From assembly GCA_964584415.1 (NCBI GenBank), contig CAZOZX010000069.1, forward strand, positions 1-10,930: a DNA stretch of 10,930 nt. Reading direction: 5' to 3'. Of the stretch, positions 1-6,403 are shown piece after piece. The stretch is from PHAA01 sp964584415 (GTDB lineage: Bacteria; Bacillota; Syntrophomonadia; Syntrophomonadales; Syntrophomonadaceae). The notes beneath the pieces are model-generated. The model was given only the letters and a program-made list of their open reading frames with translations, was not told the DNA's origin and searched no databases. A program made the position numbers and the translations under genes. Within the stretch, counting starts at the first letter, position 1, and each line of letters starts with the position of its first letter.

Positions 1-1
1 T

Positions 2-172
2 GAGCAGGCGATGGAGCCAAGTTACTCAAGCGATCCGGCCCGCATGGGACTAGGTTTTTCATTGATGAAATCTTTTATGGATGAACTTGAGGTGTCCAGT
101 GAACCGGGACGCGGCACTAGTGTAAGACTAAAGAGGTGTTTCCAGGCAAATAACCAGGCAGCGATGGCCTAA
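2..172 (+). CDS. spoIIAB: SpoIIAB, anti-sigma F factor / serine kinase (C-terminal 56 residues only)
   Basis: The reading frame is open from the window edge and ends at TAA 170-172, so only the C-terminus is present. It shows the end of the GHKL ATPase fold. A glycine-rich ATP-lid/G2 segment (RMGLGFSLMKSFMDE, about residues 14-28 of the visible part) is followed by a typical last strand and turn (SSEPGRGTSVRL). In this family SpoIIAB binds and inhibits sigma F and phosphorylates the anti-anti-sigma factor SpoIIAA, which sets forespore-specific timing. The stop lies 15 bases before the sigF start, as in the conserved spoIIAA-spoIIAB-sigF operon. Other GHKL anti-sigma kinases such as RsbW have similar ends, but the neighbour decides the call. 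Confidence 0.9.
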   Translation, partial: EQAMEPSYSSDPARMGLGFSLMKSFMDELEVSSEPGRGTSVRLKRCFQANNQAAMA

Positions 173-187
173 AAGGAGGACAAGCCT

Positions 188-916
188 GTGCTGCCCGACA
201 AATATCAGGAAAATGAGGAATTGCTGCGGCAGGCGCGTAATGGGGACGATGTTGCCCGGGCCAGGGTGTATGAAAGCAATCTTGGCCTGGTATATATGGT
301 GTTGGAACGTTTCAAAAACAGCAATTATGATTATGAAGATCTGTTTCAAGTTGGATCTATAGGGCTGCTCAAAGCTATAGACAAATTCGATTTTGGCTAT
401 CAGGTACGCTTCTCAACCTATGCTGTACCTATGATAATTGGAGAGATCAAGAAGTTTCTTCGCGATGATGGGATAGTCAAAGTACAGAGAAGTTTGAAAG
501 AGAGCTATGGCAAAATCCGATGGGCTCAGGAAAAACTAAGATCTGAATTTGGGCGGGAACCAGTGGTGGGTGAAATAGCTGAATTGCTGCAGATGGATAA
601 AGAGGAAATCGTTATGGCCATGGATGCCTGCCAATCACCAGCCTACATATATGACTCCTACCTTGGTGAGGATAAAGATCAGCTATCATTGATAGACCGG
701 CTGGCTAGTGATCAGGGCAATACAATGATGCTGGAGAAAATGGCCTTGCGTGAAGCCATGGATAAATTGGACATCCGGGAACGGGAGGTTATTATCAGAA
801 GATTCTTTCGCGATGAGACCCAGGCCGCCATTGCCAGCGATATTGGAGTATCTCAGGTCCAGGTATCTAGAATTGAGAAGGCTGCCCTGTTAAAACTCAA
901 AAAGGTTCTCGAATAA
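188..916 (+). CDS. sigF: RNA polymerase sigma-F factor (early forespore)
   Basis: This 242-residue sigma-70-family factor is close to the usual sigma F length. Region 2 (about residues 47-95) contains YEDLFQVGSIGLLKAIDKFD and the RFSTYAVPMIIGEIKKFLRD core that binds RNA polymerase and the -10 element. Region 3 follows with a PVVGEIAELLQM segment. Region 4.2 is a helix-turn-helix near residues 213-238 (AAIASDIGVSQVQVSRIE). The start is GTG at 188, with AGGAGG at 174-179 eight bases upstream. Sigma F directs the first forespore transcription programme and is held inactive by SpoIIAB, encoded just upstream. The operon's own promoter lies outside the window. SigG is a close paralog, but the spoIIAB neighbour and the spoVA genes downstream (also next to sigF in Bacillus) support SigF. 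Confidence 0.96.
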   Translation: MLPDKYQENEELLRQARNGDDVARARVYESNLGLVYMVLERFKNSNYDYEDLFQVGSIGLLKAIDKFDFGYQVRFSTYAVPMIIGEIKKFLRDDGIVKVQRSLKESYGKIRWAQEKLRSEFGREPVVGEIAELLQMDKEEIVMAMDACQSPAYIYDSYLGEDKDQLSLIDRLASDQGNTMMLEKMALREAMDKLDIREREVIIRRFFRDETQAAIASDIGVSQVQVSRIEKAALLKLKKVLE

Positions 917-940
917 ATATTCCTTAATACAGTCATAATA
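911..940 (+). promoter_or_regulatory. Candidate sigma-G promoter for the dodecin-like gene
   Basis: A -35 GAATA (911-915) and a -10 CATAATA (934-940) are separated by 18 bases. This fits the sigma G consensus, roughly GHATR then CATxxTA with a 17-18 base spacer. The -35 overlaps the sigF stop codon. The predicted transcript start is near 947-950, just before the ribosome binding site AAAGGAGG (956-963). The -10 region CATAATAAT is identical to that of the spoVAC promoter. I matched it by eye. Confidence 0.6.
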
Positions 941-970
941 ATTCGAAAGGAATAGAAAGGAGGACTTATT

Positions 971-1165
971 TTGCAGATCAGAGTAGCAGAATTTGTAGGA
1001 GAATCCCATAAAGATTGGCAGGACGCCGTAACCATGGCAGTTGCTGATGCCGCTAAAACCTATTCAAACATAACCGGGGTAGAAGTCTATAACTGGACCG
1101 CCAGTGTCAAGGGAGACAAGATTGTTGACTATAAGGCCAATATTAAGATAGCTTACACTGAATAG
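971..1165 (+). CDS. Dodecin-family small protein (DUF1458-like), possibly forespore-expressed
   Basis: This 64-residue protein has the dodecin pattern of strand, helix, then two long strands: a VGESHKDWQDAV helix start, then TGVEVYNWTASV, then VDYKANIKIAY. Dodecins form hollow dodecamers that store flavins or related cofactors in the cytoplasm. The start is TTG 971, eight bases after AAAGGAGG at 956-963. Comparison from memory with haloarchaeal and Thermus dodecins puts the flavin-stacking Trp at Gly36 here and the flavin-contacting Gln at Lys55, so flavin binding is uncertain. Trp42 lies elsewhere in the strand. The gene sits alone between a possible sigma-G promoter and a terminator, between sigF and spoVA, which suggests a forespore role. 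The fold call is firm; the ligand is not. Confidence 0.85.
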   Translation: MQIRVAEFVGESHKDWQDAVTMAVADAAKTYSNITGVEVYNWTASVKGDKIVDYKANIKIAYTE

Positions 1166-1188
1166 TCATAGGGATTTACAATATCAAT

Positions 1189-1220
1189 AACCGGCCGGAT
1201 TAAGAATCGGTCGGTTTTTT
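1189..1220 (+). terminator. Rho-independent terminator after sigF/dodecin
   Basis: A 10-bp stem pairs 1189-1198 (AACCGGCCGG) with 1207-1216 (TCGGTCGGTT), including two G-U pairs. The loop is 8 bases and the U-tract covers 1215-1220. It separates the sigF/dodecin transcript from spoVA, so spoVA needs its own promoter. Confidence 0.9.
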
Positions 1221-1243
1221 ATTGCCTAAAACTGCTTCAAAAT

Positions 1244-1273
1244 GTATAAAGCTGTAAGTTGAATCCCATAATA
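1244..1273 (+). promoter_or_regulatory. Candidate sigma-G promoter of the spoVA operon
   Basis: A -35 GTATA (1244-1248) and a -10 CATAATA (1267-1273) have an 18-base spacer. Both match the sigma G consensus, and the Bacillus spoVA operon is known to be sigma-G dependent. It lies directly after the terminator at 1189-1220. The predicted leader is only about 15-18 bases long and contains the GAGGGGG ribosome binding site (1281-1287) for spoVAC. Confidence 0.72.
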
Positions 1274-1296
1274 ATCTACTGAGGGGGAATTCAATT

Positions 1297-1767
1297 ATGG
1301 GCAATAATGCTGATGAAATGCTTAAGACGGCTGAACAGGAAGAGTATCATCACCTGGTTAACCGCATAAAACCCAAACCGCCGCTGGCCCAAAACTGTTT
1401 TTGGGCTTTCGTGGTTGGGGGATTAATATGTGTTGTTGGCCAGTTGATTCTGGAATTTTTTATTTCACTTGGTTATGGAAAACAAGATGCGGGTTCATTG
1501 AATGCCATTACAATGGTATTCTTGGGTGCCTTTTTCACAGGGTTGGGTATTTACGACATCTTGGGTCAAAAAGCGGGAGCAGGTTCAATTGTACCTATAA
1601 CCGGTTTTGCTAATGCCATTGTAGCTCCTGCCATGGAATTCAAGAGAGAAGGCTATATATTTGGAGTGGGGGCAAAAATGTTCAGTATTGCCGGGCCAAC
1701 ACTATTGTTTGGATTTGCGGCCTCGGTTCTGATTGGGTTGATAAAGCTGGCTATTATGAATTGGTAA
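1297..1767 (+). CDS. spoVAC: Stage V sporulation protein AC (SpoVAC), membrane channel component
   Basis: This 156-residue membrane protein has a charged N-terminus (about 30 residues) and hydrophobic segments near 34-57, 68-92 and 127-153. Between them is the highly conserved stretch GLGIYDILGQKAGAGS followed by VPITGFANAIVAPAMEFKRE (about 82-117). SpoVAC lies in the inner forespore membrane. It helps move calcium-dipicolinate into the spore and releases it at germination, acting as a mechanosensitive-type channel in Bacillus. The start is ATG 1297, nine bases after GAGGGGG. Its stop lies 11 bases before spoVAD. The length matches the family. Confidence 0.96.
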   Translation: MGNNADEMLKTAEQEEYHHLVNRIKPKPPLAQNCFWAFVVGGLICVVGQLILEFFISLGYGKQDAGSLNAITMVFLGAFFTGLGIYDILGQKAGAGSIVPITGFANAIVAPAMEFKREGYIFGVGAKMFSIAGPTLLFGFAASVLIGLIKLAIMNW

Positions 1768-1778
1768 GGGGTACGAAC

Positions 1779-2792
1779 ATGGCTGCTATTAATAAAAAGG
1801 GTCAGCAAACTCTTGCTTTTATAAATCCCCCCTGCATATCATCCTCGGCTTCCATAGTCGGGCCCAAAGAAGGGGAAGGGCCTTGGAGCAAAGATTTTGA
1901 TCAGGTTTTGACTGATTATCTCTGGGGGGAGGCCAGTTGGGAGAAGGCTGAAAGCAAGATTTTGCGGGAAGCTGTAAAATTGGCGGTTGCCAAACAAGGT
2001 CTCAGCATTAATGACGCTGAGCTGCTCATTGCCGGTGATCTTCTGAACCAGACGATATCGTCCAATTACGCGGCTCGGGAGATTTCTATCCCCTTTTTAG
2101 GCGTTTATGGTGCCTGCTCGACCATGGCTGAGTCGATCTTGATTGGTTCAATGATGGTGGATGGGGGGTATTTTGAAAGAGTAATAGCCGCTACCTCCAG
2201 TCACCATTATAGCGCCGAAAGGCAGTTCCGTTCTCCGGTGGAACAGGGGATTCAAAGAGTACCCAGTTCTCAGTGGACGGCTACTGCCGGCGCTGCAGTT
2301 GTTTTGCAGGCTGATGGATCCGGACCCAGGATTACTTGCGCAACAATAGGTAAGGTGATCGATATGGGACAGAATGATGCGGCCAACATGGGTGGGGCTA
2401 TGGCACCAGCTGCGGTTGACACCATAAAGGCTCACTTTCAAGATACAGGCCGATCCAGTGACTATTATGACTTGATAGTGACCGGTGATCTGGGAGCGGT
2501 AGGAATGACGCTGGCACGGGAACTATTTGTCAAGGTAGGGCTGGTCCCCACTCCTAAATACAGCGATTGCGGAGTTCTGCTTTATGATGGACTGCAGGGG
2601 GTGGATTCCGGGGGCAGTGGATGCGGGTGCTCAGGTTGTATGTTAGCTGGTCCTTTGCTGGGCAAGATGAGCAACCAACAAATCAATAAGCTGTTACTGG
2701 TAGCCACTGGGGCTTTGATGAGCCCGACCAGCACCTTCCAGGGGGAGAGTATTCCCTCCATAGCTCATGCAGTGGCCATCGAAAACGTTTGA
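1779..2792 (+). CDS. spoVAD: Stage V sporulation protein AD (SpoVAD), dipicolinic acid-binding
   Basis: This 337-residue protein has a thiolase-like fold and is known in Bacillus to bind dipicolinic acid at the inner spore membrane. Typical features are an N-terminal INPPCISSSASIVGPKEGEG, LLIAGDLLNQ (about 82-91), VYGACSTMAES with Cys113 at the thiolase nucleophile position, ATSSHHYSAERQFR (138-151), and a late glycine/cysteine-rich GGSGCGCSGCM (278-288). I chose ATG 1779 because AAGGGG at 1766-1771 is seven bases upstream. An in-frame TTG at 1761 would overlap the spoVAC stop and lacks a site. The length is close to that of Bacillus SpoVAD. It is the second gene of the spoVA operon. Confidence 0.97.
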   Translation: MAAINKKGQQTLAFINPPCISSSASIVGPKEGEGPWSKDFDQVLTDYLWGEASWEKAESKILREAVKLAVAKQGLSINDAELLIAGDLLNQTISSNYAAREISIPFLGVYGACSTMAESILIGSMMVDGGYFERVIAATSSHHYSAERQFRSPVEQGIQRVPSSQWTATAGAAVVLQADGSGPRITCATIGKVIDMGQNDAANMGGAMAPAAVDTIKAHFQDTGRSSDYYDLIVTGDLGAVGMTLARELFVKVGLVPTPKYSDCGVLLYDGLQGVDSGGSGCGCSGCMLAGPLLGKMSNQQINKLLLVATGALMSPTSTFQGESIPSIAHAVAIENV

Positions 2793-2844
2793 GGATTGTA
2801 CAGTAATGAACTGGTTTGCAAGACATTAAAGGGGGTGGCGGTGG

Positions 2845-3201
2845 TTGTCTTTGTTAATGGCGTTTCTTATTGGCGGCGGGCTTTGTCTTATAGGTCAGCT
2901 CGTGATGGATTTAACCAAACCAAGCATAACTCCCGGTCATATATTAGTGGGTTATATAACAATAGGCGCCCTGCTTAGTGCGGTAGGCTTGTATCAACCT
3001 TTGGTCGACATTGGCGGAGCCGGTGCTACTATTCCCCTGAGCGGCTTTGGGCACAGCCTGGCCCAGGGTGCAATAACTGGTGTCCAGGAGAAAGGGTGGC
3101 TGGGGGCTTTTTCCGGGGGGATAACTGCGACGGCTGGCGGCATTACCGCGGCTATTGTATTCGGTTATTTAGCTGCGATTCTATTTAATCCCAAAGACTA
3201 G
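2845..3201 (+). CDS. spoVAE: Stage V sporulation protein AE (SpoVAE/AEb type), membrane protein
   Basis: This 118-residue hydrophobic protein has about three membrane segments (near 3-22, 33-53 and 86-112). It carries the family signature GAGATIPLSGFGHSLAQGA (about 59-77), which resembles the VPITGFANAI motif of SpoVAC; the two proteins are related. It is a membrane part of the dipicolinic acid channel. I chose TTG 2845 because AAAGGGGG (2828-2835) lies nine bases upstream and the resulting N-terminus (MSLLMAFLIGGG) matches known SpoVAE starts; ATG 2857 is the alternative. The operon lacks spoVAA, AB, AEa and AF, as is usual in Clostridia. No terminator follows before the next gene at 3254. 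Confidence 0.95.
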   Translation: MSLLMAFLIGGGLCLIGQLVMDLTKPSITPGHILVGYITIGALLSAVGLYQPLVDIGGAGATIPLSGFGHSLAQGAITGVQEKGWLGAFSGGITATAGGITAAIVFGYLAAILFNPKD

Positions 3202-3253
3202 CCGAGAATAGTGACTTCTAAAATTTTTCGTTGAAAAGGAGCAAGTTCTTAAA

Positions 3254-4219
3254 ATGAAGGTAGGTATACCTAGGGCGCTTTTCTATTTTTATTATTATCC
3301 GCTTTGGAAGACCTTTTTTGAGGAACTTGGAGTGGAAATAGTAAATTCATCCTGGACAAACCGTCATACGGTTGAAGCCGGAATCCAGTCCGCTGTTGAT
3401 GAAGCCTGCTTTCCGATCAAGGTTTTTTTTGGTCACATTAGAGAATTGTGTGGCCAGGGATTGGATTACATTTTTATTCCGCGGTTAATAAGTATTGAAT
3501 CACGCTCGTATATCTGCCCGAAGTTTATGGGCTTACCGGATATGATCAGGGCGTCGCTGACCGAATTACCGGAAATTATCGATATTACTATAGATCTCAG
3601 TAAAAACGATCATGACCTTAAACGCGACTTGATCAAGGTAGGCCGTTTATTTTCCCATGACAAAAGAAAAATTGAACAGGCTTATAAAAATGGTGTGGTC
3701 CAATTGAAAAAATGCCGTAACTTGTGCCGGGGTGGATACACTATGGCTGAGGCTGTCAGGATGTGGGATGGCGAAGAAATTTCCCTGCCAACTCACCGCA
3801 GATTAAATATAGGCATCTTAGGGCATGGATATTCTTTGTATGACCAGATGATCAGCATGAATCTTATCGATCGATTAAGGCAACTCGGCTGTCAGACTCA
3901 GACCTTTGAGAACTTGGATCGGGCCTTGGTAGAAAGTAAGGCGGCGGAGATACCCAAACGGGTCTTTTGGACTCTGGGCAGGCACGCAGTTGGCAGCGCA
4001 TTACTGATGGATAGCCAGCCGGAAATGGATGGGATAATTTATCTGGCTTGCTTCGGCTGCGGTCCGGACTCAATGATAGGTGAAATAATAGGCCGTAAAG
4101 TAAAGGGAAAACCATTTATGATGTTGACCATTGACGAACATACCGGTGAAGCTGGGCTGGTAACCAGATTAGAGGCATTTTGCGACATGCTGGAGAGAAA
4201 GAAGGCGGCGGGCCAGTGA
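3254..4219 (+). CDS. DUF2229/COG3580-type acyl-CoA dehydratase activase-related protein (subunit 1)
   Basis: This 321-residue protein matches the DUF2229 family: GIPRALFYFYYYPLWKTFF at the start, SSWTNRHTVEAG, then DEACFPIKVFFGHIREL with Cys52. Further cysteines occur at 88 (ICPKF), 154/158 (CRNLCRGG) and 266/269 (CFGCGPD), candidate iron-sulfur ligands. The C-terminus DEHTGEAGLVTRLEAF is shared with the next gene. The family relates to 2-hydroxyglutaryl-CoA dehydratase subunits, but no reaction is established for it. Many genomes carry it fused with an activator domain; here the parts are separate genes. AAGGAG (3236-3241) lies 12 bases before ATG 3254. It begins 52 bases after spoVAE with no visible terminator, and its stop overlaps the next start. 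Confidence 0.85.
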   Translation: MKVGIPRALFYFYYYPLWKTFFEELGVEIVNSSWTNRHTVEAGIQSAVDEACFPIKVFFGHIRELCGQGLDYIFIPRLISIESRSYICPKFMGLPDMIRASLTELPEIIDITIDLSKNDHDLKRDLIKVGRLFSHDKRKIEQAYKNGVVQLKKCRNLCRGGYTMAEAVRMWDGEEISLPTHRRLNIGILGHGYSLYDQMISMNLIDRLRQLGCQTQTFENLDRALVESKAAEIPKRVFWTLGRHAVGSALLMDSQPEMDGIIYLACFGCGPDSMIGEIIGRKVKGKPFMMLTIDEHTGEAGLVTRLEAFCDMLERKKAAGQ

Positions 4220-5310
4220 AGGTAACTTTCCCCCATATGGGTAATATGAGTATAGCCGTAAAGGCCTTGTTAACGGGTTTGAAACTGGAGGTGGTGCCAC
4301 CGCCTCCAATTAGCAAACGAACCTTTGAACTGGGTATAAAAAATGCTCCGGAATTTGCTTGTATGCCCTTAAAAATAAACCTGGGCAACTTTATCGAAGC
4401 CTTCGAGAGGGGCGCGGATACGGTGGTAATGGTAGGGGGATGGGGCCCTTGCCGATTCGGTTATTATGCCCAGGTAGAAAGAGACATCCTGGAAGGCCTG
4501 GGTTATAAATTTAAAATGATCGTACTGGAGGCTCCTGATTCCAAATTGTATGATCTGACCCAACAGCTTAAGAACCTGGGTCAGAATGTCTCTTTATGGG
4601 AGGCTATCCGGGCAATAAAATTCGGTTGGGACAAAGTAAGCGCAGTTGAGGGCTTAGAAAGGCAGCTGGATTATTTCCTGCCCCGGGCCTGGAATAAAAA
4701 TCAGGTGGAAAGAATTTACGATCAAGCCGTAAAGGATATCGATGCCGCAGGATCTTCAAAAGAGGCAAATGAAATCGCCTGCGAAGCGGGTGCGGCCCTA
4801 AATAGGGTAGAATTGCAGCCTCACCACCCTTTAAGAATCGGACTGGTGGGAGAAATATATACCCTGCTTGAACCGGCTGCCAATTATGATATCTGTACAC
4901 TGATCGGACGGATGGGTGCTGAGGTGAAAAGGTCAACCTACCTAACCGATTGGCTTAATGATCACCTGCTGGGAGGGTTGGTGAAAAAATCAGTTTGCAA
5001 AGAGCTGAAAAACTACACCAGTCCCTATTTGAACCATCATGTGGGCGGGCATGGCTGGGAAACGGTCGGCCATGCAGTTCACTTTGCCCGCATGCAGTAC
5101 GACGGAATCATACAAGTAGGCCCTTTAACCTGCATGCCGGAAATAGTAGCCCAGTCGATATTGCCATCGATAAGTGCCCGGGAAGGTATTCCGTCCATGA
5201 CCTTGTGGTTTGATGAATTATCCGGCACGGCAGGTCTTATAACCAGGTTGGAAGCCTTCATTGACATGATTCAAAGGAAGAAGGCTAGACAGCTAACTAA
5301 GGAGGCTTAA
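4216..5310 (+). CDS. COG3581-type acyl-CoA dehydratase-like protein (subunit 2)
   Basis: This protein has 364 residues when started at GTG 4216, which overlaps the TGA of the previous gene (GTGA). A TTG at 4180 would add 12 residues unlike the family. The N-terminus reads VTFPHMGNMSIAVKALL, then PPPISKRTFELG and APEFACMPLK (Cys49), then GGWGPCRFGYY (Cys79); Cys306 lies in GPLTCMPEIVAQS. The C-terminus DELSGTAGLITRLEAFIDM parallels that of the preceding protein, so the two are probably paralogs and may form a heterodimer holding iron-sulfur clusters. It is often annotated as a 2-hydroxyglutaryl-CoA dehydratase D-component, but the substrate is unknown. The next gene, the activator, begins 4 bases after its stop. 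Confidence 0.85.
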   Translation: MKVTFPHMGNMSIAVKALLTGLKLEVVPPPPISKRTFELGIKNAPEFACMPLKINLGNFIEAFERGADTVVMVGGWGPCRFGYYAQVERDILEGLGYKFKMIVLEAPDSKLYDLTQQLKNLGQNVSLWEAIRAIKFGWDKVSAVEGLERQLDYFLPRAWNKNQVERIYDQAVKDIDAAGSSKEANEIACEAGAALNRVELQPHHPLRIGLVGEIYTLLEPAANYDICTLIGRMGAEVKRSTYLTDWLNDHLLGGLVKKSVCKELKNYTSPYLNHHVGGHGWETVGHAVHFARMQYDGIIQVGPLTCMPEIVAQSILPSISAREGIPSMTLWFDELSGTAGLITRLEAFIDMIQRKKARQLTKEA

Positions 5311-5314
5311 AATA

Positions 5315-6313
5315 TTGGATTGTTTTTTGGGAGTTGATATTGGATCGGTAAGCAGTAACTTGGTGCTGCTGGATAATCGGGACCAATTACTGCGGAAAGT
5401 CTACCTGCGTACACGAGGCAATCCGGTTAAGGCTATCCGGGAAGGATTTGCCGCTCTGTTAAGTGACCTTCCTGCCAATCTGGTCATAAAAGGGGTGGGT
5501 ACTACCGGCAGCGGTAGATACTTATCATCAATACTGACGGGTGCCGATGTCACCAAGAATGAGATTACCGCCCACGCTGTAGCGGCAGCTCATTATTTTC
5601 CAGATGTCAAAACCATAATTGAAATAGGGGGTCAAGATTCCAAGATCATAATTCTCGACCAGGGAATAGTAAATGATTTTGCCATGAATACGGTTTGTGC
5701 TGCCGGCACAGGTTCCTTCCTGGACCAGCAGGCTGCTCGCTTAAACATGGACATCCAGGATTTTGGCGATGCGGCCGCTCATTCACACCAGGCGGTAAGG
5801 ATTGCGGGCAGATGCGGCGTCTTTGCTGAAACGGATATGATACATAAGCAGCAGATGGGGTACCCCATGGAAGATATAATAATGGGCTTATGTGAGGCTC
5901 TGGTCAGAAACTACCTTAATAATGTAGGTAAAGGGAAAAAGATCGAGGCCCCAGTTGTCTTTCAGGGCGGTGTAGCTGCCAACCGGGGCCTGCGAAGCGC
6001 ATTCGAAAAAATGCTGCAGATGCCGGTAGCTGTGCCAGAGCACTACAATGTTATGGGGGCGATAGGAACAGCCATCCTGGCCCGCGAATATGTTCAAACC
6101 AACCGGTGTGAGACAAAATTCAACGGAATTGAGTTCATTCTGGACGGGGAATTTAAAACCAGCAGTCATGAATGTCAGGGTTGTCCTAACTTATGTGAGG
6201 TAGTCTGTATCAAAAGGAGCCGTCAGGTATTGGCCTATTGGGGCGATCGCTGTAAAAAATGGGAGAGCACTTTGCAGCCGGAAATTGGATCCGCCAGTGC
6301 CCAGGCAATCTAG
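5315..6313 (+). CDS. BcrA/BadF/HgdC-family ATPase, [4Fe-4S] activator of a dehydratase-like enzyme
   Basis: This 332-residue member of the actin/Hsp70 ATPase superfamily has phosphate 1 GVDIGSVSSN (6-15), GTTGSGR (62-68), IEIGGQDSK (102-110), and NTVCAAGTGSFLDQQ with Cys128, then GRCGVFAETDMIH with Cys167. In HgdC the equivalent two cysteines, one from each subunit of a dimer, hold a [4Fe-4S] cluster. Such activators use ATP hydrolysis to push a low-potential electron into a partner. A later glycine motif is FQGGVAANRGLR. Residues 285-316 form a cysteine-rich tail (Cys287, 290, 294, 298 and GDRC313) absent from the short HgdC type. TTG 5315 follows AAGGAGG (5299-5305) by nine bases. Its partners are most likely the two genes just upstream. 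Confidence 0.93.
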   Translation: MDCFLGVDIGSVSSNLVLLDNRDQLLRKVYLRTRGNPVKAIREGFAALLSDLPANLVIKGVGTTGSGRYLSSILTGADVTKNEITAHAVAAAHYFPDVKTIIEIGGQDSKIIILDQGIVNDFAMNTVCAAGTGSFLDQQAARLNMDIQDFGDAAAHSHQAVRIAGRCGVFAETDMIHKQQMGYPMEDIIMGLCEALVRNYLNNVGKGKKIEAPVVFQGGVAANRGLRSAFEKMLQMPVAVPEHYNVMGAIGTAILAREYVQTNRCETKFNGIEFILDGEFKTSSHECQGCPNLCEVVCIKRSRQVLAYWGDRCKKWESTLQPEIGSASAQAI

Positions 6314-6329
6314 CATCGAAGAAAGGATA

Positions 6330-6358
6330 TTGTAGCCAATGACTCACTATGCTAAAAT
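6330..6358 (+). promoter_or_regulatory. Candidate sigma-A promoter for trpB2
   Basis: A -10 TAAAAT (6353-6358) is preceded by an extended TGC, and TTGTAG (6330-6335) is a weak -35 with a 17-base spacer. The predicted transcript start is near 6365, leaving a leader of about 40 bases that carries AGGAGAG (6387-6393) before the trpB2 start. It would uncouple trpB2 from the sporulation genes upstream. Confidence 0.55.
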
Positions 6359-6403
6359 CGAACGAGAACAGACCGACTATGAGTAGAGGAGAGATTAGCA
6401 GAG

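Noticed and set aside
2796..2978. 60-codon + strand ORF over the start of spoVAE
   Set aside because: It is an out-of-frame shadow of spoVAE with no membrane pattern or known motif.
4180..4215. Upstream TTG start for the second dehydratase-like subunit
   Set aside because: It would create a long overlap and add 12 residues unlike the family; GTG 4216 overlapping the stop gives the conserved N-terminus.
6339..6386. A 15-codon ORF (MTHYAKIEREQTDYE) with an AAAGGA upstream, just before trpB2, as a possible leader peptide
   Set aside because: It has no Trp codons, there is no attenuator-like hairpin pair after it, and the likely promoter at 6330-6358 would start transcription inside it.
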